The notes below the pieces were generated by a model. It worked only from the letters and a program-made list of their open reading frames with translations, was not told where the DNA came from and ran no database searches. A program made the position numbers and the translations under genes. A stretch of 64,000 nucleotides of DNA from Isoetes taiwanensis (lineage: Eukaryota; Streptophyta; Lycopodiopsida; Isoetales; Isoetaceae), in contig JAJEKV010000047.1 in NCBI GenBank assembly GCA_021234155.1, forward strand, positions 10,974,201 to 11,038,200. Reading direction: 5' to 3'. Below are positions 23,345 to 35,900 of this stretch, piece by piece. Within the stretch, counting starts at the first letter, position 1; each line of letters begins with the position of its first letter.

Positions 23345-26341
23345 CTTGGAATGTATGAAGCTATGGCAGAATCAAATTCACCAGCAACAACAGATTCGGA
23401 TCTTGTTCTTGAGGAGGACTTACCATCAGATTCGAATTTTGCTATTGAGGAGGACTCTACATGCATTTCTTCTGGGGACAACCAATCTTCATCAAAAAGA
23501 TGGGACAAAACAGATTAGAAGAAGGGTGAATGATTCTGTGAATCACTAAATCAAGTTTCTAGATTGAACTTTTGCTGGAAAATTGCTCCAGGATAGTAGA
23601 TTGGACTTTTTATTTGGCCCTGTTGTTGGAAGGCCTAAAGAGGCTATTGTGAAAAGAGATTTATTTGAAAACCTTAAGGATGGCCTCCAAGAAGTGAAAC
23701 GTGCTAATAGCAATGACAAGCTTGCTGCCAAACACAGTGTTCTTTCCATGGTAGTTGGAAAGGAAGGAGTATTACAGCCAGACCAATAATCGGCACCAAA
23801 ATCCTCAAATTGCATCCTAGAAATATGAAGCTAGCAGCAGAAAGGAGGAAAAAATGTCACGCGGTGGAGCAAATCTGTGGGCATCAAGCAGGATCTAAAG
23901 CCAAGAAAAATGCCATAGATCGGGCTATGAAGGACAGAGTTGTTCGGGCCTCGTTAGATAATACAAAAGTATCACCAAAGGTAAGAGATGTCATGAAGAA
24001 GAGGACTGAACCAATTCAAGACATCGACATTACATGTGTACATGCTAGTATTTTAGGGTCATGGAGGAGTCACATAGTTTTTTGAATTTTCGATCTGAAC
24101 ATCAAATGTACTTTAGCTAGGAATGTATGTAGTCATGTAGATGTTTTCTACATTTTTTGCAGGTGACAGTAGTCTTTTCTGTACAAGCATGTTCCACATC
24201 ATGCATCAAGAAATGTTATTCAGTTTTTCTTGTAGAAGTTATATTGACATGCTTTACATTGAATCCAACTTGAAGGTATACTTGAAGCTAAGCGTAGAGA
24301 TGTGCTATAGATGTAAGAAAATAAAACTGAAGGAAGCTACTGTAGGAATGTAGTAGATGTCAAGAAAATATGTGAATGCTTTTCATAGAGTAGCTATTAT
24401 GTAAGGATGTGGGGTTTTGAGGAAGAAAGTACTTAGATGTAAGAATGTGGAAGATACATTAAAAACATATAGAATGTACATTCTAATATTTTGTAAGATT
24501 CGACGAAGTGTACTTTTGCAGCTGAATTATACCAAATCTTTGTTGATCAAAGATCCAAAAGTCAAAATTGGCATCGTGCAATTCGAATACTTAAAACCTC
24601 CTTGCATCTGAAAAGCTAAAGGAGAGGAATATCTGCTATTGTGTGAAGCATGAGCAGGCAGATTTATATAAGAAGACTTTCAATATGATGAGGTCAAAAT
24701 TCCACGAGAATTGTACTTGCAATTGCAATGTGTGTGCTTCAGAAGTTAATGCCAGGATTTGCCAAGCTAACAAGCAGAATTATGATAATGTGAGCACGCT
24801 TTGGAGAGCCATGGTATGCCCGAGGGCGGCTGATGAGGAGTGGCACAAGCTAGCCTGCATGGAAACAAAATGTGACAGTTGTGAGAAACAGTTAATTGAG
24901 TTGTGTCCCAGAGAGAAGGATGGAAGCATCGAGGATTCGGTCGATTGGCAAGTCTATAACTATGTTAATGAACCTTCAAAGAAGGGAACTTCCCGAAGGC
25001 TGAAGTTAGTTGACAAGAAGGGCAGTGCAAAGGAGATGTTGGACAACATGTTCGACCATATGTCTAAGTTTATATATCACAATTTTGTGGCACATTGGCA
25101 AAGCAAGCAGTTCAAAGAATGCATACGAACACTTCACGACGATTCAGTGCTATCAGTTGTTGATTTTTCTGAAAATTATACTTTGAAGCCATTCAACAAA
25201 ATTCAAGCTCAGCATTGGTACAATGAACAAATTAGTATTCTGGTTCATATCACCATGTTCAAGGTAAATGGCAGATTGAGAAAATGTGTGCACTCATTTA
25301 TTTCAGACGACAAAACTCATGATACCCACTTCGTACAAGATGCATTCAAGATGCACCTCAAATGGTTGCAAGAGAATGGTGGTGGCCATTTGAAATACCA
25401 TTTGGTTTGGTCCGATGGTTGTGCAACCCAGTTTAAATCTAGAAGAGCATTCTATCATGTGACAAGATACCATGTTCAACATAAGATAAGAATGCAGTGG
25501 AATTTCTTTGGTTCAGGACATGGGAAGGGAACACACGATGGGGAAGGGGCAATCTCTAAATTGTGGCTTGAAGCAGAACAAAGGAAAAAGGATGGGAAGA
25601 TAGTAAAAGATGCAAAAGAATCGTGGTGTCAAGTATTGAGGGAGAAAAATCAGATGTGGAGAGGGTATTCGGGAGGTGACCGACATTGATCGGTCCCAAG
25701 CACATGATGTACTTCCAAAGAAAAGGTGCAATCACTTCATTGTGTGTCTTCAATAGACTCAAACGATGCTACAAAATTATTGTGCGCAGACCTCTTTCAT
25801 GTTTTTGCAAAGCATGCCTCAATTTTAATTGGCCCGCTTGTGAGAATGCCGACCATTGTGGTAGGTGGGAGTTGCAAAAACTAGAGCCAATTAGTAAGAT
25901 CAATCCCCGGAGATGTTGATGAGGCCGAGGATTTATGGGCAAAATGACGAGGATAATATTGACGAGACGCCGCGGGTTGGTGATTATTTTGGATGCTTCA
26001 CGACCCGCACAATCATGAGGGGGTCCCTTATTATATCCTTCAATGCACCAAGTAAAACATGTACCGAGGTAGATACCATGGATGACTATGGAAACTTATT
26101 TTTTCAGAGATGATGAGGTTATTATGTGCAACTACGCCGGTGATCCCTAGTCGCCATCAAATACAAAAGTTACTAAAAGAGAAGAAGGTTTTTGTCCCTC
26201 CCGAAGTCCGTAATAGGGGTTCGCTTCGCATTGGAGCCAGTCAAGCACAAGATAAAAGGTGCTGCTTATGCGTATGAACTGTCTCAGTATTGGCACGAGA
26301 TGCTATTAGGAAATCTGCCTGAGATTGTAGATGTACCGTGA
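23345..26341 (+). pseudogene. DDE-like transposase family B, nearly full-length but frame-shifted
   Basis: The N-terminal part begins near 23352 (MYEAMAESNSPATTDSD) and includes LDNTKVSPKVRDVMKKR at about 23960. After a 400-bp interruption comes FEYLKPP, then in a new frame KLKERNICYCVKHEQADLYK. A 348-codon open stretch (to 25689) follows. It has a Cys-rich region (CTCNCNVC; CDSC), then SVVDFSENYTLKPFN, WSDGCATQFKSRRAFYH and FGSGHGKGTHDGEGA. The acidic residues in those three blocks look like a DDE/D-type active site. The C-terminal blocks continue in alternating frames: DIDRSQAHDV, SCFCKACLNF, GDYFGCFTTRT, GVPYYILQC and ALEPVKHKIKG, ending at 26341. Similar proteins exist, as I remember, in mosses, ferns, algae and invertebrates without a named family. 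Five or so frame shifts mean this copy is dead. Confidence 0.6.
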
Positions 26342-26822
26342 ATTTCTGTTCTTGTATCAAGTTTACCTTTTTGTACATCAGGCTACATAATTATTGTCAT
26401 GTGTTTGGCCAGTGAGAACAATTCGATCACTTGTTTTCAATATTAAAGTGAATACATTGGCGCCAGGTAGGTTCAAGACACTTGTACATGTACTTGAGAC
26501 ACTTGTACTTGTACTTGAAAACTCAAGGTTAATGGCTACCTTAGGTTAATGGTTCATATTTCGTGAGTGTATATATGGTAAGAGCCATTTTGGAAGTGCC
26601 TAGTGTTGTGGTTTTGAATTTGCTTGTTTGATCTGTGCTTACAGTACAACTTATACTGACATAGCTCAGTATGCCTCTTTTAAAACAATGGGGGACACTT
26701 ATATTGTATCCTTTGGAATGGGGGACTTATATGGGGGACACTTATGTTGTACCCTAAACCATAACTTTGGCTACTTTAGAATTGGTGGGGTCTTTATTGA
26801 CCTTGTAAAAATTAAAAAGTGT
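26342..26822. other. 3' flank of family B element, no gene
   Basis: Non-coding, with the repeated phrase ACTTGTACATGTACTTGA near 26478-26520 and GGGGACACTTAT near 26690-26745. Confidence 0.4.
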
Positions 26823-27222
26823 TAACACAAAGTGCAAGGTTTGACATCTTGCCACAAAGTGCACAAAGTGTTAACACCTTGTGCAAGGTTTGACATCTTG
26901 ACACAAAGTGCACAAAGTGTTAACACCTTGTGCAAGGTTTGACATCTTGACACAAGTTGCACAAAGGTCTTGAACCTTGGCAAGACATTATTGACCTTGT
27001 AAAAATAAAAAAAGGGGACACGAGTTTTTTTTCCCTTGCCACTTATACAAGTTATTTAACACTTGTGCACAAAGTGTTAACACCTTGTGCACAAAGTGTT
27101 AACACCTTGTGCACAAGTGTTGACATCTTGTCCTCACCACTTATAGAAGAATTATTTAACACTTGTGCACAAAGTGCTAGTACTTTTGTGCAATGTTTGA
27201 CATCTTGACCACTTATACAACT
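26823..27222. repeat. Array of near-palindromic GCACAAAGTGTTAACACCTTGTGC units
   Basis: The 24-bp near-palindrome, centred on GTTAAC, occurs at 26861-26884, 26910-26933, 27067-27090 and 27089-27112. The first two are embedded in a 49-bp tandem unit that also holds GGTTTGACATCTTGACACAA. Decayed half-units continue to about 27210. Confidence 0.9.
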
Positions 27223-28263
27223 TATTAACATCTCCTCCTAATTGTGCTCTGACAATACAACAGGCAGAATTTGTGTCAAAATAGTGTACATGTTCACAAT
27301 GTCAAAATATTGACATGGAGAGACTTCAAAATTTACAACTGTATCTCATGTACATGTCAAAATTTACAACTATATCTCATGTACATGGTCAGAGATTACA
27401 AAATTGTCAATGCACTTGTCCATCTCAATCCCATGGGCTCAAGATCATGAAGTCACAAAGATGGGATGGAAGCAAAAAGTGTGCACTTATCAAAAAAAAC
27501 TGAAATACCTTGCACTAACATTTCGAGGGGGATGAAAGTGTATCCATCAAGTCAATTTGTACCTTCACCTCCTCATCATGGACCCCATGAAAAGTTGGAG
27601 TCCCGAAAAGAGAGGTTGCCGCAGAAGAATGTGAAGGTACATAGTCCGAAGTCCGAAGTCACACCGCTCTGTAAGTCAAGTGTTGGGGACTTAGTGAGTC
27701 GAAAAGAAATGGGATGTATCAAGCATACACTATCATCAAACCCATCTCAAATGATCAAGTCATGTAAGATCATGACCTCACATTCATCATCTTGGAGCAC
27801 TCATCCAACCCATCTCAAATGATCAAGTCATGTAAGATCATGACCTCACATTCATCATCTTGAAGCACTCATCTAATATGAGCTTAAGTTGTCAATAAGT
27901 GGTAGAACTTTTATGAGGATAATTTAAGAACAGGAGAAATGAAAGATATACAAAACACTTGGGATAAATTGACACTGGCAGAAACCAGATACATGCTTTA
28001 GAATAATGCCATATGGCACAACTTATGTCATTTTTTCAAAACTAATTGGTTGAGGCACTCTGGCCAAGTGCATCCGAAATTTTGAAGGCAACTAGGCCAA
28101 AACAAAGTCTGATTTTTATGCAGAGTGATTCCATTAGGCAGTTCGAAGGTATTACCAGTATCCGAATTTTATACAGGCTTATGATATCAGAGCATAAACC
28201 AAGTGTTGATCAAATCTGAAAACAGCCTGTTCATCCACAAAACTCATAAACAAATGGTTAGAT
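27223..28263. other. No gene; two tandem duplications
   Basis: A 33-bp repeat (AAAATTTACAACTGTATCTC...) lies at about 27326-27390. A 68-bp tandem duplication is at 27739-27806 and 27807-27874 (ACCCATCTCAAATGATCAAG...), with one or two mismatches. An open frame of 118 codons across 27466-27822 ends inside the duplication and has no recognisable domain. Confidence 0.6.
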
Positions 28264-31200
28264 TCATCTACCAATCGACACATCAATGGCTTCTCCATCT
28301 TCACACTGTTTAAGCAGGGCTTCTTGCAGACATGCTCGCCGACCTAGCGCATAATCGTGTGAAAACCAGCCTGCTGTAACTTGTGCATAGTGCATTAAAG
28401 CAAACAGAAATGTAAAAATGGTGTAAACTAAAAGCTTGCAGGAGAATTGGACACTTACCTTCAACTCCTTATTTCCGACAACTGCGTTCACAAATTTGTG
28501 CATGCAGACCATCACATACAAGCCGCAATTCGACAGATTGGGCTGCTGAGGTACTTCAAGATGTTCAAGCCCCTTCACATTATTTCTGTGAATAAAATCA
28601 ACACCGCTTGAGGTTTGACTCATTGATTGAGTCAATATCTGCGTATGAAGCCTGCACATGCGCATTTAAAAGTAGAAATGTAAATATTTAAGTAGACAGG
28701 AATGGGAGAAAGTAGATAGAAATGTATACCCTCTAATTGCCTTCTCATTTGTCGCAAAAGCTTTCAGACTATTCAATATATGAATCGATGGTGCACGAAG
28801 AACTATAGGATTCCCTTCTGCAAAGGCAAATATAGCCAACACAAAGTGCTCATTCTCAAGCACGGGTAGAAGAACATCCGGCATTTTGACATAACCAGCC
28901 CTTTCATTCCCTGTTTCACGATATCTACAATGTTTCTTGAGGCCTCGGTTTTTTTCTTACTTGCTGTAGCTTCCTTGAACAAGTGAAAGTTAAAAGATGG
29001 ATAAAAGAAAATCTTGTTCTTCCACTCTGATGGCAAATTATGATGCAGGTACCTACAAGAAGATAAGGTCATAATTATACTTCATTATAAATACACAAAG
29101 AATAGGAGATGAAATCAGAATTACATCTACAACACCTTGTGCATACCTGCCATACAGTTCAATAAGGCGGCTTGCCATTCTTGATCTGGGTGCACAGAGT
29201 TCTTCAAGGTCAATATCGACCACCTTCATGGGAGGATCAGGGGGGCTTCTGTGGCAGTAGGGATTTTTTGGTCAATATTCTCGCCACCTACTTCAGCTGT
29301 ATGAATGGACAAATATAAGCTAAATTAATGATGACACCATACAAAAATAAAAGTGTCTGCTCACCTTTGATAGGAACCTGTTGCTGAGTCAAGGAAGCCA
29401 ACTCGTCATCCAAATTTGGGATCTCCTCTTGAAGACTAATTCCACCTGCAATCACACATCTTACAAATTAGCAACCTGAAATAATATTGAAGCTTATATC
29501 AACTCAATTAAATTTGAACTTACTGATTCTGGGCATTGCCATCTCCACAAACTTTCTCGATTCTGTCTTTCCCGAAGCCGCGTGAAAGAATGCCTTAACA
29601 GTGATTTGATGTAGAAGGAGTCCCACGGACATGGCATCATCCTTGGTTGGTTTAGGTTCAAACATCCGAGAATTCAGGTAGCAAGGTTCTTCCTTCAAGG
29701 AATGGCTTCACACCTGCATATGACAATGGCTAGTTAGCTAGACTCAGATCTGAAAAAATTCTACATGTTTACAAATCATCTACATGTTTACATTACCTGT
29801 TACAGCAGGTTCAGGTTTCTTGATGCTCCCTGTTTCTGCAAAACAAAAAGTAAATGTAATCAAAACTAACAAACAAGGAATCAAGAATGTAAAGTGTCAA
29901 TAAATGTAAGTCATGCAAGAAAGCATCTACATGAGACAGGTCTGTAAGTTATGCAAGAAAGCATGTACATGACAGAAATTTAAGTGAAGCAAGAAAGCAT
30001 GTACATGAAAGAAATGTAAATGACAGAAAGAATGTACAGATCCAAATCCAAGCACCTTGAACTACATTCATTCTCGAACAACAAAACTTAAGTCTATGTA
30101 GAAGGTAAATGTCGATTCAAGACTCTCTACCAAACAAATACATATCTAAAAATAAGCACTTGCATATCAAAAAGTATTCCTACACTGTAAAATGAAATCA
30201 AGTGAACAGAATTACCTTGAGTAGAAATTTCCATATTTGCACGAAGTTCTTGAGGCCAAAGACAATGAAAAACACACTGGTTCGAAGTAGAGACACGGTA
30301 TGAGAGACAAAGAAGGCAGTAGGGATGTCCACATGATGGCAACACCAAAATACTACTGTCAAGGCATGCATTGCAAGAGCAGCATGTGTTCTTCACACGA
30401 GGATTTGATGCCTTACTATCTCACTGCAAGAATAGGATTTGGGATGCAAGGTAATTACATCGATGTTTCAAGATGTAACATCATGTCCTTTATCCTACTC
30501 TCACTAATTTCATTCATCTCCAAATCCTTGCTGATTTCATGGATGGCGGTGGCTAATGTCCAAGAACTCGAAGTCATGTCTTCGATTGGCTTTGTTAAAT
30601 TTTTCATCTCCTCCATAAAACTTGATTTTTCCTCTTCAAAGTGACTTGCCAATGCCATTTGCAAATCTATTGGCTGCCCTGCTGCCTTTAGTGTCAGAAT
30701 TTTGGCAAGCTGAGTGTTTATCTGTGCATCGCATTTTTGGACAACCCTACTTAATGTGCTTCTCTCACTCTCTAGCCGCAAATCTCGGATTCAAGTAGCT
30801 TCCTCTTGTCCTTGTCCTTCAACCTAATCAAGATAGTAGCATCCACAAGTCTACTCTCAACCAATTTCTTCAACCCATCCATCTGTACTAAACCAACCTG
30901 TGGCAGATTTACCTTGCATATTTTTACATTGGACGATTTTAGGGTCACTGCATGTGTAACATCAGACTCCTTTTGCTTTTTTTTTTTTTAGCGAAATAGC
31001 ATTCTCCTTTACCTCATTCCAGTCAATTTGTATGCCTTTGTAATGAAGTGCAAAGGCCCTTGCAAAGTACAATGGAATGTGATGGTTATTGATCTCCGTC
31101 TTTGCCAATACATGCTCATATTTCTTAAGAAAATCTGCCATCCAAACCCCTTGGATCCCGGCATCTTGGTAACCCCTAACACCTGGTGGTTCAGAGCCCC

Positions 31201-31430
31201 AAACATCATGAACCACTTGCAAATGGAGACTGGAAAACCGAATCAAAATTGTAGGTCCTAAGTCGTCTAATGCTAACCTTGAGCAACTCGCCGCGCAATG
31301 AAGATTTTCCAGAGTTGTCTTTAGTTTCCTCGCCGGCCGCTTTCGATGGCTTAGGCTCTGGGGTTGCCATGGGCTTCAAACCCTTGGTTCTTGGCGACTT
31401 CCTGGGACTGATCCGACCTTGCTGCTTCAT
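28264..31430 (-). pseudogene. Ulp1-like (peptidase C48) gene with RING-like exon, frame-damaged
   Basis: Minus strand, several exons. The N-terminus at 31430 starts MKQQGRISPRKSPRTKG and is basic and Pro/Lys-rich. It is followed by DFLKKYEHVLAKTEI (about 31120), a coiled-coil-like stretch near 30455-30781 (FEEEKSSFMEEMKNL), and a C3HC4-like cluster CCSCNACLD...CGHPYCLLC at about 30330-30390. Then come linker exons and a C-terminal Ulp1 domain. In that domain HFVLAIFAFAEGNPI carries the catalytic His, ILNSL stands where Asp-Ser-Leu is expected, and VPQQPNLSNCGLYVMVCMH carries the Gln and catalytic Cys. The family cleaves SUMO-type conjugates; in plants many copies ride in transposons. Frame breaks lie in a C6 run at about 29250, near 28900 and around the first intron (31230-31270), and the Asp to Asn change also argues against activity. 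Splice sites such as 30216 and 29364 look normal. Confidence 0.55.
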
Positions 31431-32171
31431 TGCTTCTTGCTGCTACTAATAGGGCTTGATCAATCACTAATGAATGCACAAAATCACACCCTCCTGCAGC
31501 CCTAAACCCTAAGCATACGGTCTAGGTGATAATGGGAGAGTATCGGGGCTTAGGGTCCATGATCGACCTTGCAAAGGTCTGGCTATGGCGGGAGCAGCAG
31601 GGTTGAAAATGGGCGGGATCAAAGAATCGAGGAAGGAGGTCTTTTTTTTTTTTTTTTTTTTTTTTTTTGAAAATTAGTGCATTAAAGTTTCCCAACCCGT
31701 TTGAAAATTAGGTACCCCCTAATAAATGAGACCTCAAGGGGAATTTTTTTACATTTTGCCAAATGTAAATGTATAAAAGTGTCCCTTTTTTTGTCCACCC
31801 TTTCATGCTTCTACCCGGCTGCGTTCTTCAGAATCTTGAGGGGTGATTTCTTGCTGCACTCTACGAGTGTTAACGCCTTCTCATAGTACCTTCAACAGTT
31901 GGGAAGACGGCCACACCCTCTAGTACCGATAAAATTAAAAGGGTGAGGAGCACATTATCTTACAGGGATGAAGAAGAGGTTGAGAACCTTGTCCATAGTA
32001 CTTGGACATGATCTTAAGTTAGTTTTTTAGCTGGATGACTGCTTGTATTTCTCGCGACAATTCTTTCTATCTGGTGACCATGAGCATTGTATACTTCCTA
32101 TCTGGTCTATTGTGGAGCCCACACGAAGGTCGTGTAGCATTATCATTATTAATGAAATTAAAATATCCCCC
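31431..32171 (+). mobile_element. Poly(A)-retroelement 3' ends flanking on both sides
   Basis: A T27 run at 31642-31668 would be the poly(A) of a minus-strand retroelement whose end reads TTTAATGCACTAATTTTC. From about 31940 to 32171 a plus-strand 3' UTR-like segment ends in ATTAATGAAATTAAAATATC, CCCC, then a long A-tract. This resembles L1-type plant LINE tails. No coding part is present, so both would be short 5'-truncated insertions. Confidence 0.45.
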
Positions 32172-32206
32172 AAAAAAAAAAAAAAAAAAAGAAAAGAAAA
32201 AAAAAA
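32172..32206 (+). repeat. A-rich tail
   Basis: Nineteen A residues followed by GAAAAGAAAAAAAAAA, the likely poly(A) of the retroelement described just upstream. Confidence 0.9.
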
Positions 32207-32965
32207 CCATTGTCAATCTTTTATAACTCTGTATCTTTTCTACAATTGTGCCATGTTATAACATGACCATACCTTTGGCTATATAGTGTTGGAATTGATA
32301 TGATCTCTGTCCACCATAGCCGAGGCTCGATGTAATCACTACTCTCAACCTTCTAAGCTGTTTGCGATCAAACAATAGGTTAATTCAATGGTTACAACAG
32401 GTCAAAAACAAAAATACACGAAGCATACAAATGATGGAAATCAAACGGCTATACCTAACCCCCTACACAATACCATCAAACAAGGGTTTGAGTTTGACCC
32501 TTAGGTCCAAGTACAAACAAGACGGATGAAGAGGTAACTAATAGGAAAAGCATACTCAACAGGACAACAACTTGAATTCAAGGTCAAGAAACAGGTAAGG
32601 ATTATAGAGGTAATAATAAAATATATAAGATCTCAATGGAGTATGATGGTAGCTGAGTTCCCATACTATTGGCATTAAAAGTAGTCCGGGGGCCTATAGG
32701 AGTAAAAAACTCTAAACTTCTTCCTTACTCACTTACTCATGATAGGGACATTTAAGCAACATTAGAAGATGAAAGGTCCCGCTTTGTGATTTTACGGCGA
32801 CAAAAAGACAAGCTCAGCTACTTGGTCGTATTTGTTTCGGTATCTATACGGTAGCCAAATACTATATTTTAGCAATGTCAAATGTGCATATTTTTTGGGA
32901 AAGGTATCTCCACTTCCCGCCCCCCTTTCAAAAGCGAAAGCAGAGTGGACAGGAAAGAACTGGCT
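32207..32965. other. Upstream region of the condensin gene
   Basis: Non-coding DNA holding the CAP-D2 promoter. No clear TATA box; the E2F-like site is listed separately. Confidence 0.5.
32914..32921 (+). promoter_or_regulatory. E2F-like binding site TTCCCGCC
   Basis: TTCCCGCC lies 44 bp before the CAP-D2 ATG and matches the E2F core (TTTSSCGS type, seven of eight). Plant S/G2-phase chromosome genes are often E2F-controlled, so the position is meaningful, but function is inferred. Confidence 0.5.
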
Positions 32966-35900
32966 ATGGCGCCGGAGTTTTTGATACCACATTCCCTTCA
33001 AGATCTCGAGGATGCAGACTATGATTCTGAGCATCTCTACGTGCAGATGCCCCTTCCCGTGGACCGATTGTCACCTGCAGAGTCTGAAGATCTTGTTAAA
33101 GGTACTCTTCTCATTTTCTTATTTTCTCCAAACGTAAAGCAGCATCTTTCTTTTATGTAAAGAATCAAACTTTACGAGAAGCTTGATGCTTCTGTTGCAA
33201 TCTGTTATAACGCGAAAACCGAAGGAAATAACTCCTGATTTATTGTGTAATGCGCGAACTGCAGAGTTGGTGTTCGAGTTGGCAGACAAAGATGTGACCT
33301 GTACGGTGGAGCAGAACATTTTTGATCGTCTCTATTCCCTTGTCAAGTGAGTGTTTCCATCGCACCTAGACTGTTCACATGACCAACAGTCTCACATTTA
33401 TACGTAATAGATCATTGTAGTTCAAACGTCTATGGAGCTGGCATCTCTTACTTTAGCAAGGCATAATGGAGGTTTACAGCATGTCTGGGCAGTAAAGATG
33501 TGCTTTCCATTTCCACGTGTGAAACGACATGGGACATTCACAAGACTAAATTTTTAGTTCGTATAGTCCATTATCTGCCCTTTTCTTGTATAGTGGATTG
33601 AGTTAAGTCCAGTCCAGTCCATGGGAGAAGCGTGGATCTTTTCTTTTTTTACTTCTTAATGATATAGACATGGGGATTTGATATCATCGCCCAAAAGTTC
33701 TTAGATTTCATAAGTTGTGGAGGTTAATTCATACAACTAGAGAAGAAAAGACAACATACTGATAACTTCATAGTAATTAGGCAAGTTTTTGAGACATTGT
33801 AAGCTTCCCCAAGCCTTTCTAAGAAATTTAGTGTTCTGCTGTTTACATGTGCCTATTGCACAGTTTCTCTAACTTGCAAGTGGGGAACTGTTACAGGGGT
33901 TTTACTACGCTGCTTCCTCCAGTAAAGCGTAATCTTATTGAAAGTCTGTGCTCAAACTTTTCTGTGCTTATTCCAAGCATAGCATCTGTAAGAAGATCTG
34001 TTACCGCAGAAGTCACAGATGATGCCGCTTTTACACAACAGCAAGTCTATGCTCATCGAAATGCATTGAAAATATATTCATATTTTCTTTCATGCATCTT
34101 TGTGGCCGAGGAGGCTGCGGAGTCAAACAGGGAGAAAGCTCCTGCTGCATCCCAGAAGGTGAGGCCTTGCCTGTCAATTTCTTACAATTCATTTAGTCTT
34201 CATTAACTATGTTCTTATTAGCCATTTTTGATGTTAGGGTAAGCAAGTAAGGAAGAAGCATCTGCCACCATCCTGGAACTGGGAAACACTCAGAACCAAA
34301 ATTATTATTCTAATGGAGACAGCCCTGGAGTCTGATTTACAGCAGCTGTATGGAATGTCATTGCCCGAAGAAGGCCTCCTTGCCTTTTTTGCAAAGTAAT
34401 AGTTCTCTCCATTGTCATAAATCAGTTGGCAGATTGATTTCACTTACGCCTGGGCCATCTGATTGGTTTGCAGGTTTGGGTTAAAACTGCTGGAAAATCA
34501 AGCCCTATTAAAGGAGAAAGAAACCAAGGAGGCTTTATGTAGATACATTGCTGCATGTGCAATGAAATATAATTACCTGGAACAACTAGTGCCATCACTT
34601 ATTGGTTTGTTGCACAAGTATGAACATTTGCCAGTTCATGTAGCAGACATTATAGCATTTGGCAACAACAAATATCATGACAATAAGTTGGCTGTTGCAG
34701 TTCTAAGAGAGATTGGCAGCACGAATCCGAAGGATTATGTGCATGTTGCTTCCTCTGCAGATAATGTAGGCTGTTTCCTGTCTGAGCTCACTGACCGTCT
34801 TCCAAAACTTATGGTTACTAATCTCAGCATGTTGATGCCTCATTTTGGAGGCGAGTCATACAAGTTTAGAAATGCACTTGTCACAATGTTGGGAAAGTTG
34901 ATTGTAAAGGCATTTAGGGATCCAGATTCAAATCCTGCCAATGAGACATTAAGGATTCGAAATAAACAGGCAATGCTTGATGTCCTTATTGAACGTGTTC
35001 GCGATACAACAGCTTATACACGAAATCGAGTCCTCCAAACATGGATATACTTATGTGAAGAACATGCTCTATCTATTGGGCTATGGAATCCAGTTGCAGA
35101 AATAGCAGCAGGAAGACTTGAAGATAAGGCAGTTATTGTTCGGAAGAGTTCCCTACAGCTGCTTGCAACATTGCTACAGTACAACCCATTTGGACCACAA
35201 CTGCGTACATCTGTTTTTGAAGCAACACTTGATAAGTATAAAGAGAAACTAGAAAATATGACACAAAATACAGCAAGCACACAAGAAGCTGGAACCAATC
35301 CCGAAGACTTAGCTGCACAAAATACTGTGGAAACCGCCCGTGTTGAGGGAGTTAGTGTTGTTGGGGATGAACAGCAGTCGCAGTACGAGGATAGCGGTCC
35401 CTCTCAGATGCCAGTAAACAATGGCTATTGTGTTTCTGATGTTGGTGGCATTGAACAAACACGAGCTTTAGTAGCCTCACTTGAAGCTGGCTTGCGTTTT
35501 TCCAAGACCATGGCATTAGCCATGCCAATAGTTCTTCAGCTGTTATCCTCTCCTGCTGTTACAGATGTCAATCATGCCATTGAGTTTCTAACATGCTGCC
35601 GGCAGTTTAATATTGATGGCTCTGAATCAGCTTTCCGCAAGACTCTGCCTCTTGTAAGATATCTACTATTATTCATTGGCTAGTTTAATTTCTGCCTGCT
35701 TGGAAAATTGTCAAATGCCATTAGGTACCGTCAATTATGCTGTGTTGATTTGTTTGTAATTTAGGCCTTTTCTCAAGAGAAGGGAATTTATGAAGCTGTT
35801 GAAACTGCATTCATCAAAGCGTATATGAAACAAAGTCCACAAGAGACCGTGCAGAACCTTCTAAAACTCATTTCGGAAGCTCCAATAGGCGATCTTGCTT

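Noticed and set aside
26823-27222. CRISPR-like array
   Set aside because: Repeats are palindromic units in a tandem minisatellite, spacers are not unique, and the DNA is plant nuclear.
27466-27822. 118-codon Lys/Ser-rich frame
   Set aside because: Low complexity and ending within a 68-bp tandem duplication; no family.
32882-32965. Upstream in-frame ATG for CAP-D2
   Set aside because: The extra 28 residues are not seen in the plant family as I know it, and the E2F-like site would fall inside coding sequence; MAPEFL matches the family start.
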